NCBI RefSeq assembly: GCF_030730875.1
Contig: NZ_JAVAMA010000005.1
Span: forward strand, 1 to 64,000
Reading direction: 5' to 3'
DNA: 64,000 bases
DNA from: Sphingomonas sp. DG1-23
Lineage (GTDB): Bacteria; Pseudomonadota; Alphaproteobacteria; Sphingomonadales; Sphingomonadaceae
Part shown: piece by piece, positions 41,197-50,386 of the stretch
How positions within the stretch are numbered: position 1 is the first letter of the stretch
How the letters are laid out: the number at the start of each line of letters is the position of its first letter
Translations under genes and position numbers: made by a program
Notes under the pieces: model-generated
What the model saw: only the letters and a program-made list of their open reading frames with translations
What the model was told of the DNA's origin: nothing
Database searches by the model: none

Positions 41197-42072
41197 ATGT
41201 CCGTGAGCATGAAACCGACAAGACGATCGATACTCGGCGGGCTGGCGGCAACCGGTCTGGTTTGCGCGACCCGACCGGGCCTCGCGCAATCGGTGCCGGC
41301 GAGTACCGATCCGCTGATTCCGGAGCGGCGCGCGGAACAGGAAGCGATGCGCGCGCGGATGATGGCGGCGCTGAAATACGAACGCATTACCGTCCCCGGC
41401 GGACGGGCGCTCGCCGAGTGGGAGCGCTTGAAGCGTATCGGGCGCGGCTGGCCCGTGATCATCGGCGGCGACGAAGATCTGGCCCGAATCGCCGACCAGT
41501 TCACGATGGACGACCCTGCCGTCTCCGGCGTCCGCCTGCCCGACACGAAGCTGCGTTCGCCCGCAGAGATCCTCGCGACGGCAAAGCAACTGCGTTTCCC
41601 GACTGACCTGCGGAAGTGGCCCGGCACCTACCAGCCGAACGATCTTGGGGCGCCGATCGGCGAATGGCCGTCAGAGGTTGGGCAAGTCCTTCCGGGGCCG
41701 AGCATCGCGACCGACATTCTTTCGGGCAAGGTCCTTGATCGGGTTCACATCCTCCTGATCCCCGCCAGGTTCGGCTGGGAAGTCCCGGCTTATCTGCGAT
41801 GGGGTGACTGGAATGCGTGCCCACCCCCCGAATATCATGTCGCGGCGCTCCGCACCTGGCATGCCGCATTCGGCGCCGAGCTCGTCGCGATCAACGGGGA
41901 CACGATGAATCTGCGCGCCGCGAACCGGCCAAAGACCCGCGACGCCGCGATGGCATTGGCGCGCGACCAATATGGCTATTGTCCGGATATCGTCGATCAA
42001 GGAGCGGCGTCGGTCGCCGCGCTCGCGGCAATCTTGATGGCATCAGAATGGTGGTTTTTCTGGTGGGATTGA
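41197..42072 (+). CDS. DUF4253 domain protein with Tat-like signal
   Basis: 291 residues. The N-terminus (KPTRRSILGGLAATGLV) is a twin-arginine-type signal with cleavage near ALAQ-like LAQS. The C-terminal third is DUF4253 (WGDWNACPPPEYHVAALRTW, AELVAINGD, QYGYCPDIVDQ, WWFFWWD end). Relatives are mostly uncharacterised. The start at ATG 41197 follows GGAAG by 6 nt. It lies 35 nt after hutU on the same strand but has no known link to histidine use. Periplasmic location is inferred from the signal. Confidence 0.72.
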   Translation: MSVSMKPTRRSILGGLAATGLVCATRPGLAQSVPASTDPLIPERRAEQEAMRARMMAALKYERITVPGGRALAEWERLKRIGRGWPVIIGGDEDLARIADQFTMDDPAVSGVRLPDTKLRSPAEILATAKQLRFPTDLRKWPGTYQPNDLGAPIGEWPSEVGQVLPGPSIATDILSGKVLDRVHILLIPARFGWEVPAYLRWGDWNACPPPEYHVAALRTWHAAFGAELVAINGDTMNLRAANRPKTRDAAMALARDQYGYCPDIVDQGAASVAALAAILMASEWWFFWWD

Positions 42073-42408
42073 GGTTGCCGCAGACGCATGGCCACCGCTT
42101 CGGAACTGAGGCTCCAGCGTAACCCCCTTCATGCCAGGGTTCGCGCCTAAGACGGGCAATGCCTGTTGTTGGCGATACCCACGCGGATCGCTGCCACAGA
42201 TCGCACGGAAGCTGCGCGAAAAATGGCTGCGGCTGGAAAAGCCGATGCTCGCGGCTATCGTCTTGATGGGGGTGCGGCTGGATCGCAGCATGCTGGCCGC
42301 GTAGTGCAGGCGCGTCTTCGCAACGAAGTCCATCGGCGAGGATCCGAGGAGCCGGCTGAACTGCCGCGCGAAGGTCGATCGGCTCGGCGATCAGGGATAT
42401 TGCCCTTG
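42043..42408 (-). pseudogene. remnant of an AraC-family transcriptional regulator
   Basis: On the minus strand the tail of an AraC DNA-binding domain is clear: RSTFARQFSRLLGSSP, then RLHYAASMLRSS, IKTIAASIGFSSRSHFSRSF and SDPRGYR. It is open from 42391 down, but a stop follows GQGQYP just upstream and about 20 residues of the first HTH are missing. The ligand domain is unrecognisable. The remnant therefore has no functional start and is a decayed regulator. Its position, divergent from the MFS gene at 42630, suggests it once controlled that catabolic operon. Confidence 0.62.
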
Positions 42409-42629
42409 GCCGGTCAGGAGGCCGCCGCATGTACGGCTGGTTCCACGCCAGTCGAGTCCTCCGCGCAAACCGGATCTGCGATTAAGGTATCCGCTTCGGA
42501 CGCCCAGCGCTGCGGAGGGCGATTGCACGATCCGACTTCCCCGGGAGAATTGCCGGAGCGCGATCCGCAAAAATTGAAAGGGACGGACTCCCGGCGAAAC
42601 GGACAAAGCGAAGCTGGCGTTAGAGAGAC

Positions 42630-44138
42630 ATGCTCAGCCTACGCCCGCAAACTGTCCTCACGCCTGCCGATCGGGAGCGCGGCTTGACGTTGCTGATCCG
42701 CGAGGCTGCCTATTCCGGCGGCACTTCAGCGTTGACCACTGGCGTGATCCTCACCGCTTTCGCACTTCACCTCGGCGCCTCGAACCTGATGGTCGGGATC
42801 CTGGCGAGTGCGCCCTTCCTCACGCAGCTTCTCCAGCTGCCGGCGATCGTCCTGATCGAGCGATGGCGGACACGCAAGCGCATTGCAGTGATCACGAGTC
42901 TGATCGGTCGTGCGATGCTGGCGGTAATGGCGGCGCTTGCCTTCTTTTCGGGAACCGTGCCGCTCCTCGTCTTCCTTGCCGCGCAATTCGTGCTGTGCGG
43001 CTTCGGGGCGATCGGCACCTGCGCGTGGAACGCATGGATGCGGGATCTGGCGCCGGACGAGCGGATGGGCCAGGTCTTCGCCAGGCGCACGCTCTGGCTC
43101 ACGGCGATTAGTTTGTTGCTTGGGCTGATCGCGGCGCTGGCGCTCGATTGGACGCCGGCGGCTTCGCTCGCGCGCGATCTGGTCTTCTCAGGCATGTTCG
43201 CGGCAGGGTGCCTCACTGGCCTGCTCAGCGCGCGCATCGTCGCGGCAATGCCCGAACCGGAAATGCCGGAAGCGACCGGGCCGATCCAGCTCGGCGCACT
43301 GCTGCGCCAACCGTTGCGGGATGCGAATTTCAGCCGGCTGCTGCTGTTCATTGGAAGCTGGCAGTTCGCGGTCAATTTCGCGACGCCCTTCTTCACGGTT
43401 TTCATTGTCCGTCAGTTGCACTTCGACATCAGCTTCGTGATGCTGTTGAGCGTGGTCAGCCAGGTCGCCAACCTCCTCGCGCTCAGGATGTGGGGCACGC
43501 TGAGCGATCGCTTCGCCAACAAGTCGGTACTCGCGATCTGCGCTCCCACCTACATCCTCGCGATCGTCGCGATGGTCGGGGCTTCGCAACTATCCGACCG
43601 CGAATTCGTCAAAGTCTGGCTGGCGCTACTTCACATAATGATGGGCGCTTCGATCGCCGGCGTGACGCTCACCAGCACCAATGTCGCTCTCAAGCTCTCG
43701 CCGAAGGGCTCGGCCACCGCCTATGTCGCCGCCAGCGCGATGGTGACCGCATTGGCGGCGGGGCTGGCGCCGATCATCGGCGGGCTTCTTGCCGATTTCT
43801 TCGCCGTGCGTCAGTTCGAGCTCGTGGCACGCTGGACCGGGCCGACGGGTATATTTGCCTTGCCGTTCGTGCTGCAGCGCTGGGACTTCTATTTCCTGAT
43901 TGCGGGTGCGATCGGGCTTTACGCGTTGCACCGCCTGTCACTCGTCGAGGAACATGGCGAGATCGATCGACGCGAGATGGTCAACCAGGTGATCGGGGAG
44001 ACGAGGCGGACGATCCGCAACATCTCGAGCGTGGCCGGACTGCGGGCGGCCACCGACCTGCCTGGCGCGCTGATCCGCGACGCGCGGCTGCGCATGCGGC
44101 TACGGCGCGCGCAGCATAGGCGGGCAAACATAAGTTAG
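42630..44138 (+). CDS. MFS transporter
   Basis: 502 residues with about 12 hydrophobic segments. Signatures include ERWRTRKRIAVI and WGTLSDRFANKS (the loop 2-3 type motif seen in both halves), with a long cytoplasmic C-terminus rich in Arg. It belongs to the broad MFS_1 group whose members carry sugars, acids or drugs. Placement directly upstream of a catabolic gene set (77 nt to the next gene) argues for substrate uptake. The extended N-terminus MLSLRPQTVLTPADRERGL is short and cytoplasmic. Substrate unknown. Confidence 0.85.
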   Translation: MLSLRPQTVLTPADRERGLTLLIREAAYSGGTSALTTGVILTAFALHLGASNLMVGILASAPFLTQLLQLPAIVLIERWRTRKRIAVITSLIGRAMLAVMAALAFFSGTVPLLVFLAAQFVLCGFGAIGTCAWNAWMRDLAPDERMGQVFARRTLWLTAISLLLGLIAALALDWTPAASLARDLVFSGMFAAGCLTGLLSARIVAAMPEPEMPEATGPIQLGALLRQPLRDANFSRLLLFIGSWQFAVNFATPFFTVFIVRQLHFDISFVMLLSVVSQVANLLALRMWGTLSDRFANKSVLAICAPTYILAIVAMVGASQLSDREFVKVWLALLHIMMGASIAGVTLTSTNVALKLSPKGSATAYVAASAMVTALAAGLAPIIGGLLADFFAVRQFELVARWTGPTGIFALPFVLQRWDFYFLIAGAIGLYALHRLSLVEEHGEIDRREMVNQVIGETRRTIRNISSVAGLRAATDLPGALIRDARLRMRLRRAQHRRANIS

Positions 44139-44215
44139 AATGTTGGGCTAGAACGTTTTTTTCGGGAACATCCCGCCTTCCACGCGGTTGCTCCGGCGGA
44201 CATTGCGAGGGATCC

Positions 44216-46447
44216 ATGACCGCCAATATCGGCCTGAAAGCTCAGGAAACGACCAGCCCCTATGTGCTCGCGCTGCGCGAAGAACTCGCCGCCGGCACGA
44301 TGCGGCGGATCGGCCAGGCCGGGCTCGGCGACCTTGATGCCGAAATCTGCGAGGGAACCGACTCGCTATGGGTGATCGTGCGGCGCGGCGGCACCGGCGG
44401 GCTGGCGATCCGCGCGGCCTATCTGGCGGCCGCGGACTTCGAATGCCGCGCGGCCAGCACCGCTGCGGGCGAACCGTTGCGTTTCGAGATCCGCAGCGCG
44501 CTCGGCCGCCACGAGGTCGCCATCGGCACGAGCCAGGCCGATCTCAATCGGCTGTGCGTGCGCACCACCTTCCGCCCCGCAGAGGCGATGCGGGTGCCGT
44601 TCCTGCCGCGTGACCTCTACCCGCTCGGCCCAGATGACGAGCCGCTGGCCGCCAAAGGCAATGTCGAGGCGGCGCAGCGGGGGGTGAACAGCGGTCTGAT
44701 CTATTTCCGCTTCGAAGAGCCTCAATTCGGCAGTGTTCTCTATTTCCAGGATCTGACGCGGCTGAATCCGTATTTCCGCGCGACCGGCACAGTGCCGTCC
44801 GGTGTCGTCGGCGGCGAGTGGCCCGAACTCGGATATCTGCCTCCCGTCACCACGCCGGACGGGGACGAGGCCGGGCCGTTGCCAGCCGGCGAGGAAATCG
44901 TCCTGTCCGACGCGGTACTCGTCTTCCGCGACCAGGCTGGCGACAACGAGCTGGAAATGGCGCGCCAGTTTCTGCAGATGCTGGGCACCGCATACAAGAC
45001 GCTCGAGCTGCCCGAGGCGGGCTATCGCGACTGGCTGTGGCGTGCCGAGCGCACGCTCGACGACCTGGAGAGTTCTGCCGAGGCGACCGTGCGCCATTAC
45101 GGCAACCGATACGTCATGCCCTACACCAAGGGTGAAGTGCCCGATGCGATGGTGCAGATGACCGTGATCGCGGCCTTGCACGATTTCGGGCGGTGGCGCG
45201 GCGAGCCGCTGCCGATCGAGGCGGAATTGAAGCGCGGTCTCGGCAAATTCTACGATCCGGAAGTCAAAACCCTTCGGCGCTATCTCCCCAACATCGGCAA
45301 GTTCGCCGAGGACAAGGATCCCGATGCGGTCGATTCCTGGTACCTCTATCATCCGATGATCAACCTTGCGCGGCTGGCGCTCGATGGCGACGATCAGGCC
45401 AGGAACCTGCTGCTGAAGTCGATCGATTACGGCATCCGCGCGGCGCGGCACTTCAAGTATAAATGGCCGATCCTGTACAATATCCACGATTTCTCGGTGA
45501 TCACGAAAGCGCGCGGCGACCACCGCTTCGGCGAGACCGATACCAACGGCATCTATGCCTATTTGATGATGCAGCTCTATCAGCTGACCAGCGACGAGAC
45601 GTATCTGGAGGAAGCCAAGGCGGCGATCGACGCTGCCCGGGGTTTGCGCTTCGATCTGATGTATCAGGCCAATTTGACGATGTGGGGCGCCGTCGCCTGC
45701 ATGCGGCTGTGGCGGATTACCGAGGACCGCGACTATTTCGATCAGAGCTATGTCTATCTCGCGGGCCTGCTGCACAATTGCGAGATCTGGAAATCGGAGA
45801 TCGGTGCCGCCGAGCATTACTCGAACTTCCTCGGCGCCACCTGCCTTCATGACGCACCCTACATGGCACTCTACGAGTGCTTCGAATGTTTTGCGGGGAT
45901 CGAGGAATATCTGCTCAACAGCGGGCCCGATCTGGAGCCCGCGGCGCGGATGCTGCTCAGCGAATTCTGCCGGTACGCGCTCGACCGCGCCTGGCATTAT
46001 TTCCCCGATACGCTGCCGGCGGACATCCTGCACAAAGGCGAGCAGCAAAGCGGCGTGATCGATCGCAAGCTCTCCTTCCCGCTGGAGGATTTGTACGGCG
46101 ATGGCCAGGCGCCGGGGCAGATCGGGCAGGAGATCTATGGTTGCGGCGCGGCGTTCGTGTTCGCGACACGCGCCCTGCACGTGGTCGAGGACGCGCCTTT
46201 CCGTCTGTTCTGCAATCATTTCATCCGGGCGATGGAGCGTACCGGAAACCGCACGCTCTCGATCCGGCTCGATGGTGGCGAGACCTGCGTTGCGCTGATC
46301 AGCCTCGTGCGTCTTCCCCGGCGCAAACTCGCCCGGGCCTCGATGATGACCGCCGACGGCGACGCGCTGGTGCCGCATCACCATGCCGACGATCGTATCG
46401 ATTTTCACGTTCCTGCCGACGGTCGGGTGATTCTCAGTTGGGAATGA
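44216..46447 (+). CDS. large uncharacterised protein, six-hairpin-barrel-like
   Basis: 743 residues, no signal peptide or membrane segment. The first ~230 residues look like a beta-sandwich. From about 260 on it is helical with regularly spaced aromatic/aspartate motifs (YLYHPMINLARLALDG, YNIHDFSVI, DTNGIYAYLMMQLYQLT, YQANLTMWGAVACMRLW, HYSNFLGATCLHD). That pattern is typical of (alpha/alpha)6-barrel glycoside hydrolases, lyases or epimerases, but I cannot place it in a named family. GCGAGGG precedes the ATG and its TGA overlaps the SDR start (ATGA). It probably acts on a sugar-like substrate in the cytoplasm, upstream of the two dehydrogenases. Confidence 0.7.
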   Translation: MTANIGLKAQETTSPYVLALREELAAGTMRRIGQAGLGDLDAEICEGTDSLWVIVRRGGTGGLAIRAAYLAAADFECRAASTAAGEPLRFEIRSALGRHEVAIGTSQADLNRLCVRTTFRPAEAMRVPFLPRDLYPLGPDDEPLAAKGNVEAAQRGVNSGLIYFRFEEPQFGSVLYFQDLTRLNPYFRATGTVPSGVVGGEWPELGYLPPVTTPDGDEAGPLPAGEEIVLSDAVLVFRDQAGDNELEMARQFLQMLGTAYKTLELPEAGYRDWLWRAERTLDDLESSAEATVRHYGNRYVMPYTKGEVPDAMVQMTVIAALHDFGRWRGEPLPIEAELKRGLGKFYDPEVKTLRRYLPNIGKFAEDKDPDAVDSWYLYHPMINLARLALDGDDQARNLLLKSIDYGIRAARHFKYKWPILYNIHDFSVITKARGDHRFGETDTNGIYAYLMMQLYQLTSDETYLEEAKAAIDAARGLRFDLMYQANLTMWGAVACMRLWRITEDRDYFDQSYVYLAGLLHNCEIWKSEIGAAEHYSNFLGATCLHDAPYMALYECFECFAGIEEYLLNSGPDLEPAARMLLSEFCRYALDRAWHYFPDTLPADILHKGEQQSGVIDRKLSFPLEDLYGDGQAPGQIGQEIYGCGAAFVFATRALHVVEDAPFRLFCNHFIRAMERTGNRTLSIRLDGGETCVALISLVRLPRRKLARASMMTADGDALVPHHHADDRIDFHVPADGRVILSWE

Positions 46448-47166
46448 CGATGCTTGCGGGAAAGCGTGTCCTCGTCACCGGCGGCACCACCGGGATCGGC
46501 CGCGCGACGGTCCACCAATTGTCCCGCGAAGGCGCGTGCGCGCTGACCTTTGGCCGCCATCAGCCCGAGCTCGACGACGCGATCATGGCTGCCCCGGGCC
46601 CGGGTCCGGTATACGGCCTGACTGCCGATATAGCGACGCGGGAGGGCGTGGCCGCGGTCTTCGAGGCAGTCGACACGCAACTCGGCGGGCTCGATATGCT
46701 CATCGCCTGCGCTGCGCTCGGCGCGCGGCCGTTGCAAGAAATGGAAGAGGAGGCCTGGCGCTACGTCGTCGAGACCAATCTGGTCGGCTACCTCGCTTGC
46801 GCGCGCGCGGCGATGCGGCGCATGGAGAATGGTGGGCACCTGTTGTTCGTCAGCTCGATCAGTCCCGAGATCAAGGCGCCGGGCGAAAGCGTCTATGCGG
46901 CAACCAAGGCCGGAGTGAACGCATTCGCCGAGACTCTGCGCAAGGAAGTCGCCGAAAGGAACATCAAGGTCACCGTCATCGAGCCGGGCTCGGTCGCGAC
47001 GGACATGCAGGAATGCAGCACGCAGGAAAAACGCGAGGCGGTTGCACGGCACGAGATGCTCCACGCCGAAGAGGTCGCCGAGGCGATCCTCTTCGCGCTC
47101 ACGCGCTCGGAACGCTGCGATCTGGTCTCGCTGCGTATCGAACCGCGGCTCCAGAAGAACGCCTGA
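46444..47166 (+). CDS. short-chain dehydrogenase/reductase
   Basis: 240 residues of classical SDR fold: VTGGTTGIGRATVHQL for NAD(P) binding, a CAALGA strand, SSIS catalytic Ser region, and YAATK (Tyr-x3-Lys). The final segment IKVTVIEPGSVATDM is conserved. The start at 46444 overlaps the previous stop (ATGA); ATG 46450 is possible. Second enzyme in the operon; likely oxidises or reduces a sugar or polyol hydroxyl. Coupling to the following alcohol dehydrogenase (25 nt gap) suggests consecutive steps. Confidence 0.85.
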   Translation: MTMLAGKRVLVTGGTTGIGRATVHQLSREGACALTFGRHQPELDDAIMAAPGPGPVYGLTADIATREGVAAVFEAVDTQLGGLDMLIACAALGARPLQEMEEEAWRYVVETNLVGYLACARAAMRRMENGGHLLFVSSISPEIKAPGESVYAATKAGVNAFAETLRKEVAERNIKVTVIEPGSVATDMQECSTQEKREAVARHEMLHAEEVAEAILFALTRSERCDLVSLRIEPRLQKNA

Positions 47167-47191
47167 TCAATTCATCCAGGAAGACTGCACG

Positions 47192-48247
47192 ATGAAGGCA
47201 GCACTCAAGAATCTCGATGGCACGTTCCAGATCGCCGAAGTCGATCGCCCCATTCTGCCCGGCACCGACTGGGTGATCATGCGGGTCCGCGTAGCCGGCA
47301 TTTGCGGCACCGATCTCAGGCACTGGAAGGTCGAGGACCCTTCGCTCGAATGCCATATCATGGGCCATGAGCTGGCCGGCGAAATCGTCGAGGTGGGCGC
47401 GGACGTGTTCAACGTGCAGCCCGGCGACCGGGTGGTGATCGAGACGGTGATGGGCGACGGCGTCTGCCCCTGGTGCCACATCCAGCGCTACAATATCTGC
47501 GAGCACCTGTACGATGTGCGGACGAAATATGTATCGCGCGCTTATGCGGAATATGTCGCGGCGCCTGCGACCAAGGTCTACAAGCTGCCCGATCATATGA
47601 GCTTCGAGGAAGCGGCACTGGTCGACACGCTTTCGGTGTGCCTGCACGGCCAGCATCTTTCAGGGCTCGCCATCAACGACAAGGTCGCGGTGATCGGCGC
47701 CGGCTGTATCGGGCTCGGCCAGACGATACTCGCCAAGGCATCGGGCGCCGACGTGATGGTCACCGACATCGTCGACAGTGCGCTCGACCTCGCCCGATCG
47801 CTGGGTGCAGACGCGATCGTCAACACCCAGCGCGAAGATCCCGTCGAGCGTGTGATGACGTGGACCGACGGCCGCGGCGCCGACATCGTCTTCGAATGCG
47901 CGGGCGGCGCGGCGATGCCGATCACGCTTCCTCAGGCCACCAGGATGGTCCGGCGCGGCGGCAAGGTCGTCGTCATCGGCGGGTTCGACGAGGGCGAATC
48001 CACGATTCCCCTCGAATGGCAGCGCATGCAGATGTCGGAGATCCAGCTGATCCTGAGCGCCAGCTTCGCCTTTCACGACATCTATTCGGAGCAGGGCCAG
48101 ATCGTCGAGCTGATCGCAAAGGGCAAGCTCGACGTCGGCAAGCTGATCACGCATCGATTCAAACTCGATCAGATCAACGAGGCGTTCGCCACCGCACGCG
48201 ACAAGGAGCGGACGGGCGCCGTCTTCGTGCCGATCACGATCGAATGA
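47192..48247 (+). CDS. zinc-dependent alcohol (polyol-type) dehydrogenase
   Basis: 351 residues, medium-chain dehydrogenase family. Catalytic zinc residues appear in GICGTDLRHW and GHELAGEIVEVG. The NAD-binding Rossmann motif is VIGAGCIGLG. The structural zinc loop normally reads C-x2-C-x2-C-x7-C; here it is D-x2-C-x2-C-x7-C (DGVCPWCHIQRYNIC), with Asp at the first position. Related to threonine and sorbitol dehydrogenases. Start ATG 47192 after AGGAAGACTGCACG; the longer frame upstream is a shadow. TGA overlaps the lactonase ATG. Probably oxidises a sugar to a lactone that the next gene opens. Confidence 0.87.
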   Translation: MKAALKNLDGTFQIAEVDRPILPGTDWVIMRVRVAGICGTDLRHWKVEDPSLECHIMGHELAGEIVEVGADVFNVQPGDRVVIETVMGDGVCPWCHIQRYNICEHLYDVRTKYVSRAYAEYVAAPATKVYKLPDHMSFEEAALVDTLSVCLHGQHLSGLAINDKVAVIGAGCIGLGQTILAKASGADVMVTDIVDSALDLARSLGADAIVNTQREDPVERVMTWTDGRGADIVFECAGGAAMPITLPQATRMVRRGGKVVVIGGFDEGESTIPLEWQRMQMSEIQLILSASFAFHDIYSEQGQIVELIAKGKLDVGKLITHRFKLDQINEAFATARDKERTGAVFVPITIE

Positions 48248-49284
48248 CGCCGCGGACCTTATGGGTCGGCACCTATGCCGAGGCGGGCGGGCGCGGGCTG
48301 GTTCGGCTCGAATATGATCCCGATACGGGCTTCACGGCGGGACAGGCGGTCGAGGACGCCGCCAACGCTTCTTTCGGCGCCTGGTCGAAACGCAACGGCG
48401 TCCACTATCTCGTCGACGAGCAAGGCGCGGGCGCGGTGGGCGCCTGGCGTCGCGCCGGCGGCGAATGGCAGAAGATCGGCGCGGTGCCGAGCGGAGGCCG
48501 CGAACCTTGCTATGTCACGCTCGACCCGGCCGAGCAGCGCATTGCCGTCGCAAATTATGGCAGCGGCAGCGTAGCGCTATTCGAACCGGGAGGTGATGGT
48601 GCGCCTCGCGACGGCGGCACCCTGTGGGCGAACAATGGCCATGGCCCGAACGCCGAACGCCAGGAGGGGCCGCACATGCACTGCGTGTGCTTCAGTCCCG
48701 ATAGCCGCTGGCTCTATGCCGTGGATCTCGGCACCGACCAGATTCTCCGCTTCGCGCTCGACGCGCCGACACTGCTTCGCGAGCCGCAATGCGTGTATCA
48801 CGCGCCGCCGGGATCCGGTCCGCGGCATCTGCTTTTCCATCCAACATTGCCAATCGCATTGCTGGTCAGCGAGTTGGCGAATACGCTCACCCTCTTCGAC
48901 GTGAGGCCCGACGGCCTTTCCTCGCGCTCTCGATGCTCGACCCTGCCGGCCGGCTTTACCGGCGACAGCCTCGGCGGACACCTCGCGCTGAATGCTGCGG
49001 GAACCAATGGCTATGTGACCAATCGGGGGCACGACAGCGTCGCGGTCTTCCGCATCGACGGCGCAGAACCCGGCATCGAATTGCTCCAGCACGTCGCGAG
49101 CGGAGGCGCGTCGCCCCGGTTCATCCTTTTGATGGAAGATGTTGCGCGTCTGATCGCGATCAATGAAGAAAGCGGCTCGGTCGTCGCGATGGCGCTCCGC
49201 TCCGACGGGACGTTGGAGCCCACCGGACATAGCGTGTCGGTGGCGGGCGCCGCTTATGTTTTCCGGCAGGAGACGTTTCTGTAA
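48244..49284 (+). CDS. lactonase family protein (6-phosphogluconolactonase-like beta-propeller)
   Basis: 346 residues of the seven-bladed propeller lactonase family: TLWVGTYAEAGGRGLV at the start, YVTLDPAEQRIAVANYGSGSV, MHCVCFSPDSRWLYAVDLGTDQI, PRHLLFHPTLPIALLVSEL, and a C-terminal ASPRFILL. Family members hydrolyse sugar lactones to acids. No signal peptide, so cytoplasmic. ATG 48244 overlaps the dehydrogenase stop. Last gene of the five-gene set. A 13-bp hairpin follows at 49317-49346. Confidence 0.85.
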   Translation: MTPRTLWVGTYAEAGGRGLVRLEYDPDTGFTAGQAVEDAANASFGAWSKRNGVHYLVDEQGAGAVGAWRRAGGEWQKIGAVPSGGREPCYVTLDPAEQRIAVANYGSGSVALFEPGGDGAPRDGGTLWANNGHGPNAERQEGPHMHCVCFSPDSRWLYAVDLGTDQILRFALDAPTLLREPQCVYHAPPGSGPRHLLFHPTLPIALLVSELANTLTLFDVRPDGLSSRSRCSTLPAGFTGDSLGGHLALNAAGTNGYVTNRGHDSVAVFRIDGAEPGIELLQHVASGGASPRFILLMEDVARLIAINEESGSVVAMALRSDGTLEPTGHSVSVAGAAYVFRQETFL

Positions 49285-49316
49285 CGAGCCCCGGCCGGAG
49301 CCTAAGCGGGCAAAAT

Positions 49317-49346
49317 GCGGGAACGGCAGGGCACTGCCGTTCCCGC
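49317..49346 (+). terminator. 13-bp perfect hairpin after the lactonase gene
   Basis: GCGGGAACGGCAG (49317-49329), a 4-nt loop, and the exact reverse complement (49334-49346). No T run follows. It lies between the operon end and the convergent catalase gene. Confidence 0.65.
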
Positions 49347-49477
49347 AATGCGGGCGCCGAGATCGCCCGCCGGGAGAGCTATCCAGCGACCTGGTGGCTC
49401 GCGGCGAGCGCATGCGCGTCTTCAGACCGGTGACGAAAATGTCGTGCACCGCGTTCAAGCCTCGCCATGCGCGCTCC

Positions 49478-50386
49478 TTACAGTGCTTCTTCGGGAACCG
49501 GCTTGGTCTTGCCCGCGCCCGGACCTGCGCCGAGGTCGGCTCCAGTCGTCGGGTCCTTGCCGGTGGACGATTTGCCGCGGATCATCAGCTGGCGTAGCGC
49601 CGCCTGATCCTCCTCGCCGAGCGCCACCGTTGCGCTGCCGTCGCCGCCGTCGATCGGCATGGTCTGCTCGAGGTCGTCGATCCGCTCCCATTGCTCGCCC
49701 GAGTTCCACGGACCGGTCTCGTCGCCCTCGCCCTGCGAAGCGTTTACATAGACATTCGCGAACTGCTCGATCCCCGGCAGCTTGCCCGGCGGGAAATTGT
49801 TCTCGATCGCATAGAGCGCTTTCTCGAACGACTTCTGATGCGCGACCTCGCGCGTCATCAAAAAGCCGAGCGCCTCCTTGATGCCGGGGTCGTCGGTGAT
49901 GTTGATCAGCCGCTCGTAGACGATCTTGGCCCGCGATTCCGCCGCGATATTCGAGCGCAGATCGACCGTCGGCTCCGACCGCGAGTCAACATAGGCGGCA
50001 GTCCATGGAACCCCCGCGGAATCGATCAGGGCGGGGCCACCGCCGAACAGGATCGATTCCTTGGCGCTGGTCCCGGTCTGACCGACCATCGCGTACAATT
50101 CGGCCTCGGATTGCTGTGCTTCGGACAACTGCGCCTTGGCGCCCTTGTTGAGCATCGCCACGATCGATCCGATCACTTCGAGATGGCTCAGTTCCTCGGT
50201 GGCGATGTCGAGCAGCATGTCCTTGCGGCCGGGATCCTCCTCGCCCAGGCCCTGCGTGAAGTAGCGCATCGCTGCCGCGAGTTCGCCATCGGCACCGCCA
50301 AACTGCTCGAGCAGCATGCATGCCAGTTTCGGGTTCGGCTCCGAGACCCGGACGGTATATTGCAGTCGCTTGTTGTGCATGAACAT
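49478..50386 (-). CDS. manganese (non-haem) catalase
   Basis: 302 residues. Di-manganese ligands lie in EQFGGADGELAA, ATEELSHLE and TREVAHQKSFEKAL; FGGGPALIDSAGVPW and EPTVDLRSNIAAESRAKIVYE are also conserved. Decomposes hydrogen peroxide in the cytoplasm. The start at 50386 (MFMHNKRLQ) follows AGGAGGTG, a near-perfect ribosome-binding site; the upstream frame is a shadow. A weak sigma-EcfG-like pair (GGCAAC, then CGGTT) lies in the region upstream on the minus strand, so a general stress promoter is possible but unproved. Confidence 0.93.
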   Translation of the reverse strand: MFMHNKRLQYTVRVSEPNPKLACMLLEQFGGADGELAAAMRYFTQGLGEEDPGRKDMLLDIATEELSHLEVIGSIVAMLNKGAKAQLSEAQQSEAELYAMVGQTGTSAKESILFGGGPALIDSAGVPWTAAYVDSRSEPTVDLRSNIAAESRAKIVYERLINITDDPGIKEALGFLMTREVAHQKSFEKALYAIENNFPPGKLPGIEQFANVYVNASQGEGDETGPWNSGEQWERIDDLEQTMPIDGGDGSATVALGEEDQAALRQLMIRGKSSTGKDPTTGADLGAGPGAGKTKPVPEEAL

